A stretch of 9,406 nt of DNA. Source: Pseudomonadota bacterium (GTDB taxonomy: Bacteria; Pseudomonadota; Gammaproteobacteria; Burkholderiales; Sulfuriferulaceae). The notes beneath the pieces are model-generated. The model saw only the letters and a program-made list of their open reading frames with translations, was not told the DNA's origin and ran no database searches. The stretch is taken from NCBI GenBank assembly GCA_021794855.1, contig JAJYPZ010000027.1, positions 1 through 9,406 of the forward strand, read 5' to 3'. The translations under genes were made by a program, and so were the position numbers. The number at the start of each line of letters is the position of its first letter. The first letter of the stretch is position 1. This document shows positions 1 through 6,142 of the stretch, in pieces.

Positions 1-3
1 TCC

Positions 4-12
4 GATCTCCGT
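4..12 (-). promoter_or_regulatory. Shine-Dalgarno-like site at window edge
   Basis: Read on the minus strand, the last bases of the window are ACGGAGATCGGA. The GGAG core lies at 7-10, which would put a start codon at or just beyond base 1, outside the window. It suggests that another minus-strand gene begins immediately downstream of petC. In many gammaproteobacteria sspA follows petABC, but nothing of the coding region is visible, so the identity is only a guess. Confidence 0.25.
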
Positions 13-39
13 AAAAAACATATCCCCTAAGCCTTATTC

Positions 40-63
40 AACAATAGCGTAATCGCTATTGTT
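40..63 (-). terminator. Perfect inverted repeat downstream of petC; possible terminator or RNA hairpin
   Basis: Arms AACAATAGCG (40-49) and CGCTATTGTT (54-63) are exact reverse complements around a 4-base loop, giving a 10-bp stem. It lies about 115 nt after the petC stop on the transcribed strand, a reasonable place for the 3' end of the petABC message. No run of T directly follows the stem on either strand, so it is not a textbook intrinsic terminator. It could instead be a stabilising 3' hairpin or a dyad operator for the gene beyond the window edge. Confidence 0.35.
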
Positions 64-178
64 CAGGCGGGCAAACTCGACATACGCATTGTACACCGAG
101 CTCCCCTGCACTACATCCCTATCTTTACGGGATGGCTGGACGGTTGATAATTCGAATCCAAGATCGCTAACAATCAGA

Positions 179-883
179 TTAATGGATGTCTTTCCAGAAT
201 TCCTTCTTGAGATAATACGCCAGAATAAAGAACAGGCCGAGAAACAGCAAGACCATCACGCCCAGTTCCATGCGCTTGATCTTGCCGGGCTCACCCATCC
301 ATGTCAGATAATTGACCAGATCACCCACTGTAGCATTGTACTCGGCCGCGCTCATTTTACCGGGCACAGCCAACACCAGCTCAGATTTGTCGCCATTTCC
401 AGCATCTTTCAATACTTGCTGACCCTGAAGGCCATAGAGCACATCCGGCATGGCTACGTTAGGGAATACCGTATTATTCCAGCCGGTCGGACGTTTGTCA
501 TCGCGATAGAAACTGCGTAAATAGGTATAAATCCAGTCCGGAGTGCGGGAACGGGCTTCGACCGTCAGATCAGGCGGGGCCATACCAAACCATTTCTTGG
601 AATCTTCCGGCCTCATGGCTATCGTCATCCGGCTCCCTATGGCATCGGTGGCAAACATCAGATTGTGTTTGATCTGATCTTTAGTCAAGCCGATGTCCTG
701 CAGACGCGAGTAACGCATGTAGTTGGCGCTGTGACACGTCAGGCAATAATTGGTAAAAGTCCGGGCGCCACGCTGTAGCGATGCGTAATCCTGCAAATTT
801 ACCGGAGCTTTGTCCAAATGCACATTTTCCGACGCTAAAACCGTCAACGGCGCAAATAACAACGCAATTAGTAATTTCTTCAT
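179..883 (-). CDS. petC: Cytochrome c1, haem subunit of the bc1 complex
   Basis: Cytochrome c1 accepts electrons from the Rieske centre and passes them to soluble or membrane cytochrome c on the periplasmic side. The 234-residue product starts with a Sec signal peptide (about residues 1-18, charged MKK then a hydrophobic run ending near LAS). It has the covalent haem-binding motif C-L-T-C-H at 47-51, followed by a Y-M-R-Y segment typical of c1. The probable sixth haem ligand is M177, in the G-K-M-S context before a N-Y-L-T-W segment, by analogy with other c1 proteins. A single C-terminal membrane helix (about 207-224) and a short positive tail (K-K-E-F-W-K) anchor it. The start codon overlaps the petB stop by one base (TAATG) and is preceded by AAGGA about 9 nt upstream, inside the end of petB, so the two are probably translationally coupled. 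Length and domain order are normal for the short bacterial form. It is the last gene of petABC. Confidence 0.96.
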   Translation of the reverse strand: MKKLLIALLFAPLTVLASENVHLDKAPVNLQDYASLQRGARTFTNYCLTCHSANYMRYSRLQDIGLTKDQIKHNLMFATDAIGSRMTIAMRPEDSKKWFGMAPPDLTVEARSRTPDWIYTYLRSFYRDDKRPTGWNNTVFPNVAMPDVLYGLQGQQVLKDAGNGDKSELVLAVPGKMSAAEYNATVGDLVNYLTWMGEPGKIKRMELGVMVLLFLGLFFILAYYLKKEFWKDIH

Positions 884-2106
884 TATTCTGGAATCCTTTC
901 TGGCACAGGTTTGGTCTTATCGATTGTGGTATACCAAGGCATCAGTATAAAGAATGCAAAATACATTATGCTTAGCACACGAGCAATCAAGGTGAACGTA
1001 GGCGTAGGTTCTTTCGTACCCACGTAGCCCAGTCCGATGAAGCTGATCACAAACAGCGTCAGAATAACCTTATACAACGTACCACGGTAACGGATCGATT
1101 TGACTTTTGAACGATCCAGCCAAGGCAGGAAGAACATGATTACGACACTCGCACCCATACTCATGACACCCAGCAATTTATCTGGAATCGCACGTAAAAT
1201 CGCATAAAACGGCGTGAAATACCATAATGGCGAAATATGTTCAGGCGTTTTAAACGGATTGGCCGGGATGAAGTTGTCGGGCTCGAGGAACCAGCCGCCC
1301 ATTTCCGGAGCAAAGAAAATAATCGCCGAAAATACCATCAGGAACACGACCACGCCGACGATATCCTTAACGGTGTAATAGGGATGGAAAGGAATTCCGT
1401 CGAGAGGAATGTGCGTAACGGGATCCTTGTGTTTCTTGATCTCTATGCCTTCAGGATTATTCGAACCAACTTCGTGCAGAGCAATGATATGCGCAACCAC
1501 CAGGCCCAGCAGGACTAACGGCAGGGCAATGACGTGAAAGGCGAAGAAACGGTTCAGTGTTGCATCAGAGACGACGAAATCGCCGCGTATCCATAACGAC
1601 AGCGCATCGCCGACGTAGGGAATGGCACCGAACAGGGAAATAATGACCTGAGCGCCCCAGAACGACATTTGACCCCAAGGCAACAGATAACCCATGAACG
1701 CTTCGGCCATCAAGGCAAGATAAATCATCATGCCGAAGATCCAGACCAGCTCTCTCGGTTTGCGATACGAACCGTAAATCAATCCGCGGAACATATGCAG
1801 ATAGACCACGACAAAAAACATGGAAGCGCCTACCGAATGCATATAGCGTATCAACCAGCCCCATTCAACGTCGCGCATGATGTATTCGACCGACGCAAAG
1901 GCGAGCTTGGCGTCGGGTTTATAATTCATGGTCAGGAAAATGCCGGTAACAATCTGGTTAACCAGGACCAGCAGCGCCAACGAACCGAAAAAATACCAGA
2001 AGTTGAAATTTTTAGGCGCGTAATATTCGGACAGATGCGCTTTCCAGTTTGATGTTAATGGAAAACGATCGTCTATCCAGCCGACCAACTTTTGCATTGC
2101 GCTCAT
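883..2106 (-). CDS. petB: Cytochrome b subunit of the bc1 complex
   Basis: This is the diheme membrane core of ubiquinol-cytochrome c reductase, carrying the Qo and Qi quinone sites. The 407-residue product contains both the N-terminal b6-like half and the C-terminal subunit IV-like half, with eight predicted membrane helices (roughly 36-59, 86-108, 121-141, 188-213, 247-267, 310-330, 345-365, 375-392). Likely haem ligands are H90 and H104 on the second helix and H191 and H206 on the fourth. The first pair is 14 positions apart and the second 15. The Qo motif reads P-L-W-Y (293-296) instead of the classical P-E-W-Y, with F-Y-A-I-L-R-A just after it. The gene begins 3 nt after petA. AAAGGAG formed by the last petA codons is a strong ribosome-binding site, which supports this start, although a second Met lies at codon 4. 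It overlaps petC by one base. The length fits single-chain bacterial cytochrome b. Confidence 0.97.
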   Translation of the reverse strand: MSAMQKLVGWIDDRFPLTSNWKAHLSEYYAPKNFNFWYFFGSLALLVLVNQIVTGIFLTMNYKPDAKLAFASVEYIMRDVEWGWLIRYMHSVGASMFFVVVYLHMFRGLIYGSYRKPRELVWIFGMMIYLALMAEAFMGYLLPWGQMSFWGAQVIISLFGAIPYVGDALSLWIRGDFVVSDATLNRFFAFHVIALPLVLLGLVVAHIIALHEVGSNNPEGIEIKKHKDPVTHIPLDGIPFHPYYTVKDIVGVVVFLMVFSAIIFFAPEMGGWFLEPDNFIPANPFKTPEHISPLWYFTPFYAILRAIPDKLLGVMSMGASVVIMFFLPWLDRSKVKSIRYRGTLYKVILTLFVISFIGLGYVGTKEPTPTFTLIARVLSIMYFAFFILMPWYTTIDKTKPVPERIPE

Positions 2107-2109
2107 TCG

Positions 2110-2703
2110 TTAAGCTCCTTTCTTGTCGTCGCCGACTAAAATACGTGTTGCACTCAAATATTTATAGGGCGGAACGACCATATTTAGCGGAGCTGGCATA
2201 TTCTTGAAAACGCGCGCTGATAAATCGTAACGTGAACCATGGCAAGGGCATAGCCAGCCGCCCGGCCAGTCCGCACCCATGTCTGCAGCGCCCATTTCCG
2301 GCCTGTAATTAGGCGAGCAGCCCAGATGGGTGCAAATTCCCACTACAACGAGATATTCCGGCTTGATCGAACGATCGACATTCTTGCAATATTCGGGCTG
2401 TTGCGGCTGGATGCAGTCCGGGTCTGAAAGGCGGCTCGAAATGGTGGGTAATTTCGCCAGCATGGCCGGCGTACGGTTTACGACCCATACCGGTTTACCC
2501 TGCCAGGCTACCGCCAGCAACATTCCGGGTTCTACCTTGCTGATATCCACCTCTACCGGAGCACCCGCCGCTTTTGCTCGCTCGCTCGGCAACATGCTCA
2601 TCACAAAAGGCGTTAACACGGCTACTCCTGCTGCGCCACCAACGACTGTAGTGGCTGCGACAAGAAAGCGGCGTTTGCTGCGATCCACTTGCTGATTAAT
2701 CAT
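2110..2703 (-). CDS. petA: Rieske iron-sulfur subunit of the bc1 complex
   Basis: The Rieske protein takes the first electron from quinol at the Qo site and delivers it to cytochrome c1. The 197-residue product has an uncleaved TAT-type signal anchor: K-R-R-F-L-V at 10-15, then a hydrophobic stretch to about residue 37. The 2Fe-2S motifs are C-T-H-L-G-C (124-129) and C-P-C-H-G-S (152-157). By family knowledge C124, H126, C152 and H155 bind the cluster, and C129 and C154 form the conserved disulfide. An A-K-A-A-G-A hinge follows the anchor (43-48), and the P-A-P-L loop is at 170-173. Two further cysteines, C97 and C106, lie in the insertion before the first motif. AGGG is 7 nt before the ATG, which supports this start. 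It is the first gene of petABC, divergent from the protease gene, and its message probably starts in the 177-nt spacer upstream. Confidence 0.97.
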   Translation of the reverse strand: MINQQVDRSKRRFLVAATTVVGGAAGVAVLTPFVMSMLPSERAKAAGAPVEVDISKVEPGMLLAVAWQGKPVWVVNRTPAMLAKLPTISSRLSDPDCIQPQQPEYCKNVDRSIKPEYLVVVGICTHLGCSPNYRPEMGAADMGADWPGGWLCPCHGSRYDLSARVFKNMPAPLNMVVPPYKYLSATRILVGDDKKGA

Positions 2704-2747
2704 AATTCATCCCTATTCAAGATTTACGCAAACTTAAAAACCTTTCT

Positions 2748-2776
2748 ATTTTACCCAAGTTTTGCATAAAACAGAA
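2748..2776 (-). promoter_or_regulatory. Candidate petABC promoter
   Basis: On the minus strand there is a TAAAAT -10-like hexamer (2748-2753) and a weak TTCTGT -35-like hexamer (2771-2776) separated by 17 bp. A transcript starting about 7 nt after the -10 would have a leader of about 38 nt before the petA start and would include its AGGG site. The -35 match is poor, so this is only the best placed candidate in an AT-rich spacer. Confidence 0.3.
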
Positions 2777-2814
2777 AGCCAAATTTTGATATTATTTACT
2801 GACTGTTGACTGAC

Positions 2815-2846
2815 AACTTCGTCGATCGTGCCTTATCCTATATAAT
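2815..2846 (+). promoter_or_regulatory. Candidate promoter(s) of the AlgW/DegS gene, one sigma-E-like
   Basis: Two overlapping possibilities are visible. AACTT (2815-2819), then 16 bp, then TCCTA (2836-2840) resembles the extracytoplasmic sigma-E pattern (AACTT, about 16 bp, TCTGA or similar). A perfect TATAAT (2841-2846) with a poor TTCGTC (2818-2823) 17 bp upstream would suit the housekeeping sigma factor. Either would give a leader of about 28-35 nt before the ATG at 2881. Assignment is by eye only. The rest of 2704-2880 is AT-rich and shows no gene. Confidence 0.3.
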
Positions 2847-2880
2847 TATTAATTGTTAAGAATATTTTCGGCCTTAAATA

Positions 2881-4008
2881 ATGCGTAAATTCTGGTTGTT
2901 GTTTGCACAAAGCACTACGGTAGCTCTGGGTTTTTTACTGGTCATAACCCTGTTCCATCCAGAATGGCGTCCGGGCCAATCGTCCGCACCGAAAACAGTC
3001 GTATGCAATACGTCTCAGGCCCCTGATTCATACCGCAATGCTGCAAACAAGGCGATTCCATCGGTTGTAAATGTTTTTTCCAGCAAAAACATTCATGCTG
3101 CACGGGCACCGCATACATCGCTCTTTCAAAAATTTTTCAGCCCGCATGCGCAAACGCGTTCGCAACGCATGAACAGTCTGGGTTCGGGTGTCATAGTCAG
3201 TTCGGACGGATATATTCTAACCAATCATCACGTAGTGGAAGCCGCCGACGAAATTCAGGTCACATTGCACGACGGCAGGACTTTGCTGGCCAAAGTGGTA
3301 GGAACCGATCCGGAAACCGATCTCGCCGTACTTAAAATCAAGGCCCGGAATTTGCCCGCAATTACGTTCGGCCACTCCGATCAAGCCAGTATCGGAGACG
3401 TAGTACTGGCAATCGGCGACCCGTTCGGAGTCGGTCAGACAGTCACTATGGGTATTATCAGCGCACTGGAACGATCGCATCTGGGTATAAATATATTCGA
3501 AGACTTTATCCAGACCGACGCAGCGATCAATCCCGGCAATTCGGGCGGTGCGCTGATCGATACCCGGGGCAATCTCATCGGCATCAATAGCGCCATTTAT
3601 TCCCGTACCGGCGGCTCGCAAGGCATAGGTTTTGCCATTCCGTCCAATCTGGCCGCCCATGTGATGCGTCAAATCATAGCGCACGGCGAAGTCATACGCG
3701 GCTGGATGGGCGTCGAAGTGGAGGATTTGACGCCGGAAGTGGCCGATTCGTATAAACTGAGTAACGCCAGCGGCGCTTTGATCGCTGGCGTATTGCGCGG
3801 CGGCCCTGCGGATCGCGCCGGAATCCGGCCCGGCGACATAGTACTGGCCGTCGATAACGAAACGATTGCCGATTCGGCCACCCTTCTTAATCTGATTGCT
3901 GCGTTACCTCCGGGCAAAACCATTACGGTCAAAGTATTCCATCGCGGAACCATTACAAATCTCAAAGTTAAAATCGAGCGCCGGCCTAAATTCAAGGTAA
4001 TGCATTGA
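2881..4008 (+). CDS. degS: AlgW/DegS-type membrane-anchored periplasmic serine protease
   Basis: This is an HtrA-family protease. DegS/AlgW enzymes sense misfolded outer-membrane proteins through their PDZ domain and make the first cut in the anti-sigma factor RseA/MucA, releasing sigma-E/AlgU. The 375-residue product has one N-terminal membrane helix (about 5-26), a linker, a trypsin-like domain (about 55-265) and a single PDZ domain (about 268-366). One PDZ and an uncleaved anchor argue for DegS/AlgW rather than DegP/DegQ, which have two PDZ domains and a signal peptide. The catalytic triad is H117 (second His of T-N-H-H-V-V), D147 (in T-D-L-A-V-L) and S221 (in G-N-S-G-G). The segment R-G-W-M-G-V-E-V (273-280) at the start of the PDZ domain resembles Pseudomonas AlgW more than E. 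coli DegS. No clear Shine-Dalgarno precedes the ATG (CGGCCTTAAATA), so translation may be weak, but the start gives a complete anchor. It is divergent from petABC and convergent with the marR-family gene. Confidence 0.92.
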   Translation: MRKFWLLFAQSTTVALGFLLVITLFHPEWRPGQSSAPKTVVCNTSQAPDSYRNAANKAIPSVVNVFSSKNIHAARAPHTSLFQKFFSPHAQTRSQRMNSLGSGVIVSSDGYILTNHHVVEAADEIQVTLHDGRTLLAKVVGTDPETDLAVLKIKARNLPAITFGHSDQASIGDVVLAIGDPFGVGQTVTMGIISALERSHLGINIFEDFIQTDAAINPGNSGGALIDTRGNLIGINSAIYSRTGGSQGIGFAIPSNLAAHVMRQIIAHGEVIRGWMGVEVEDLTPEVADSYKLSNASGALIAGVLRGGPADRAGIRPGDIVLAVDNETIADSATLLNLIAALPPGKTITVKVFHRGTITNLKVKIERRPKFKVMH

Positions 4009-4083
4009 TCGAGCCCGCTGCGCAAATACTCCGTTCTGTCGATATTGCAGAATTATGTTCCGTTCGGGTTGCGCAATGTTCGG

Positions 4084-4548
4084 TCAAAACAGCTCGCGCA
4101 GACGTGTCAGAACGGTAGCGGCAACTTCCATTTCTTTTTCGCTGAGCGCATCGAAACGTTGTTTGAGATAGGCGATATGAGCCGGAAATATCTCGTTGAA
4201 AAGTTCTTCTCCCGCCGGCGTCAGCACAGCCATGAAACTACGGCGGTTACCGGCAGGCACGACTCTTTGCAATAGTCCTTTGGATTCCAGGCGATCGATG
4301 ACGCCGGTCAGGGTTCCCTTAGTGATCAAAGTCTTGTCGGCCAGTTTATGCAGCGGCATACCCTGCGTGTTGCCTAAAGTGCTGATCACATCGAATTGGG
4401 CAGGCGTAAGACCGGCATGGCGTATGTGTTCTGCGGAATAATGCGAAAAGGCCTGATATGCTCTGGCCAATTCACGCATGACGGAGATGAATGGTTCTTT
4501 CGCAATATTTTTTGCTGGCGAAATACGATCTAAGGAAGTGTTCGTCAT
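4084..4548 (-). CDS. MarR-family winged-helix transcriptional regulator
   Basis: MarR proteins are dimeric DNA-binding regulators, usually repressors that release DNA on binding a small aromatic ligand or on oxidation, and they often repress their own gene. Counted from the ATG at 4548, the 154-residue product has dimerisation helices at both ends. The winged-helix region runs from L-T-P-A-Q-F (about 47-52) through the recognition helix T-K-G-T-L-T-G-V-I-D-R-L (about 76-87). The wing follows, with G-N-R-R-S and then V-L-T-P-A-G-E-E. A GTG at 4572 in the same frame would add eight residues (V-Y-P-I-F-K-L). I prefer the ATG because the best promoter (-35 at 4601-4606, -10 at 4577-4582) would start transcription at or just after that GTG. 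Neither start has a clear Shine-Dalgarno. No cysteine is present, which argues against thiol-based (OhrR-type) sensing. Ligand and targets are unknown. It is convergent with the protease gene and lies downstream of zwf, but probably forms its own unit. Confidence 0.9.
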   Translation of the reverse strand: MTNTSLDRISPAKNIAKEPFISVMRELARAYQAFSHYSAEHIRHAGLTPAQFDVISTLGNTQGMPLHKLADKTLITKGTLTGVIDRLESKGLLQRVVPAGNRRSFMAVLTPAGEELFNEIFPAHIAYLKQRFDALSEKEMEVAATVLTRLRELF

Positions 4549-4550
4549 CA

Positions 4551-4610
4551 GTTTGAATATAGGGTAAACCACTCAAACAATACTAACACAAATTAAACCA
4601 GTTCAAACAA
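4551..4610 (-). promoter_or_regulatory. marR-family gene promoter with repeated operator-like motif
   Basis: The minus strand has a -35-like TTGAAC (4601-4606) and a -10-like TATTGT (4577-4582) separated by 18 bp. A motif is repeated across both elements: TAAACCACTCAAACAA on the plus strand at 4565-4580, and TAAACCAGTTCAAACAA at 4594-4610. The distal copy covers the -35 and reads as an imperfect dyad, TTGAAC-TG-GTTTAA. The proximal copy covers the -10 and the likely start point. A third, inverted half-copy, GTTTGA (4551-4556), faces TCAAAC (4573-4578). Dyads over a promoter like this are typical of autorepressing MarR regulators. That this regulator binds them is inference. Confidence 0.5.
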
Positions 4611-4628
4611 AAAAGACATAATCTGTCT
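4609..4628 (-). terminator. Probable intrinsic terminator of gnd-zwf
   Basis: On the minus strand, AGACA (rc of 4624-4628), a GATTA loop and TGTCT (rc of 4614-4618) form a 5-bp stem followed at once by a run of six T (the first shared with the stem). It lies about 33 nt after the zwf stop, the right place and orientation. The stem is short, so it may be weak. A second small hairpin, GCTTGAGAAGC, lies just before it. It directly abuts the -35 region of the marR-family gene. Confidence 0.5.
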
Positions 4629-4660
4629 GCCACCCCGGCTTCTCAAGCATGTGTATTCGA

Positions 4661-6142
4661 TTATAAATAATTCCGCCATTCCTGATCTTCGGAATCGAAT
4701 AACCTGTTCGCCTCCAGCGGTCCCCAGATCCCGGCGCGGTAGGTATGAATAAAATCGTGTTCCTGCGCCCAGCTTTTCAAAATCGGGTCAACTACGCGCC
4801 ATGCCCATTCCACTTCGTCAAAACGAATGAACAGGGTGCGGTCGCCGTTTATGACATCGAGCAGCAAGGTTTCGTACGCATCCAGTTGCGCTTCGCCTTC
4901 TTTCCGATAACTGGCATTGAGAGAAATGACGCGGGTATTCATTTCCAGTCCCGGTTGTTTTACATGCACTTCCATCCTCATGCTTTCTTCCGGCTGTATG
5001 GAAAGCACTATCCAGTTCGGGCTGATGACATCCTGCGGCATGGAACGGAATAATTGCTGAGGCGGGTTGCGGAAACGGATGGCAACCATCGATTTGGCTT
5101 CCGCCAGACGCTTGCCGGTACGCAAATAAAAAGGTACCCCGCGCCAGCGCCAGTTATCGATATAAAATTTCGCCGCGGCATACGTTTCCGTCATCGATTT
5201 AGGCTCTACTCCCGCTTCAGACAGATAGCCCGGCACCTTTTCACCATTGATCGTTCCTTGAGCGTATTGCGCCCTAAACGCGTGAGCATGCACTGAACGT
5301 TTGCTGATCGGGCGAATCGAGCGCAATACTTTTACTTTTTCGTCGCGTAGTGCATCGGCTTCGAGCACAGGCGGGGGTTCCATCGCCACTACAGTCAGCA
5401 GTTGCATGAGGTGATTTTGCAGCATATCGCGCAATGCACCGGTCTTATCGTAATAATCCGCCCGATTTTCGATTCCCATAGTCTCGGCTACGGTAATCTG
5501 TACATGGTCTATGAAATTACGATTCCATAACGGCTCGATAAGGGTGTTGGCGAGACGGAAAACGAGCAGGTTCTGTACCGTATCCTTACCCAGGTAATGA
5601 TCGATGCGGAAGATTTGCTGTTCGTCGAAACATTCGTGCAGCAGCCGGTTCAAAGCCTGCGCCGACTCGATGTCCTCGCCGAACGGTTTTTCGACCACCA
5701 TCCGATGCAGGCCGCGCGGTTGCGACAAACCTGCGCTATCGAGGTTTTTGATGACGGCCGGATAATCGGTCGGTTTGATCGACAGATAAAAGACCACCGG
5801 CGCTCCTTCGCCACTGGTCCTGGCGGCAAGTTCGGTTTTGAGATTCTGGTACATGGCGATATCGTTGAGTTCGCCGCGGCGATAATTGAATCGCGCGATG
5901 AATCGGGCGCAGAACGAATCGTCGCATTTTTCTTTAAAATGTTCCTGCAGTAAAGTTGTTACATGAGTGCGCCAGACTTCATCGGTCCAGTCGCGTCGAC
6001 CCAGGGCAATGAAACTCATACCGGCCGGCAGACGTTGTGCCACTTCAAGCCGGTACAGTGCCGGGAGCAGTTTTTTAGTGGCCAGATTGCCCGTCGCTCC
6101 AAATATTACAAAATTGCACGAATAGATCAGATCATCGGTCAT
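4661..6142 (-). CDS. zwf: Glucose-6-phosphate 1-dehydrogenase
   Basis: The enzyme oxidises glucose 6-phosphate to 6-phosphogluconolactone with reduction of NADP+ (or NAD+), the entry step of the oxidative pentose-phosphate and Entner-Doudoroff routes. The 493-residue length is normal. The N-terminal Rossmann motif is [10 protein letters not shown] (15-24), where many family members have G-A-S-G-D-L-A. E-K-P-F-G lies at 151-155. The substrate-binding signature R-I-D-H-Y-L-G-K is at 179-186 with H182, and the catalytic His is H244 in [14 protein letters not shown] (338-345) is the usual substrate/cofactor loop. Its ATG overlaps the gnd stop by four bases (ATGA), and GGGG just upstream within gnd can serve as ribosome-binding site, so the two are translationally coupled. 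No 6-phosphogluconolactonase gene is next to it. In RuMP-cycle methylotrophs this pair carries formaldehyde oxidation, but that context is only inferred here. Confidence 0.97.
   Translation of the reverse strand: MTDDLIYSCNFVIFGATGNLATKKLLPALYRLEVAQRLPAGMSFIALGRRDWTDEVWRTHVTTLLQEHFKEKCDDSFCARFIARFNYRRGELNDIAMYQNLKTELAARTSGEGAPVVFYLSIKPTDYPAVIKNLDSAGLSQPRGLHRMVVEKPFGEDIESAQALNRLLHECFDEQQIFRIDHYLGKDTVQNLLVFRLANTLIEPLWNRNFIDHVQITVAETMGIENRADYYDKTGALRDMLQNHLMQLLTVVAMEPPPVLEADALRDEKVKVLRSIRPISKRSVHAHAFRAQYAQGTINGEKVPGYLSEAGVEPKSMTETYAAAKFYIDNWRWRGVPFYLRTGKRLAEAKSMVAIRFRNPPQQLFRSMPQDVISPNWIVLSIQPEESMRMEVHVKQPGLEMNTRVISLNASYRKEGEAQLDAYETLLLDVINGDRTLFIRFDEVEWAWRVVDPILKSWAQEHDFIHTYRAGIWGPLEANRLFDSEDQEWRNYL

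Noticed and set aside
59..520. Plus-strand open frame of 153 codons opposite petC
   Set aside because: It lies antisense to the well-supported petC, has no recognisable domain and starts inside the inverted repeat without a ribosome-binding site.
1565..1864. Minus-strand 99-codon frame inside petB
   Set aside because: It is a different frame of the same strand within cytochrome b, with a composition rich in Arg and Ser typical of a shadow frame.
2799..2818. Short ACTGA direct repeats in the petA-protease spacer
   Set aside because: Five-base repeats in a short stretch are not significant without conservation data.
3217..3684. Minus-strand 155-codon frame opposite the protease gene
   Set aside because: It is fully antisense to the catalytic domain coding region, which explains the sequence completely.
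4019..4076. TGCGCAA / TTGCGCA inverted repeat between the convergent protease and marR-family genes as a bidirectional terminator
   Set aside because: The arms are 7 bp with a loop of over 40 nt and no T-run on either side, so it is too weak to call.
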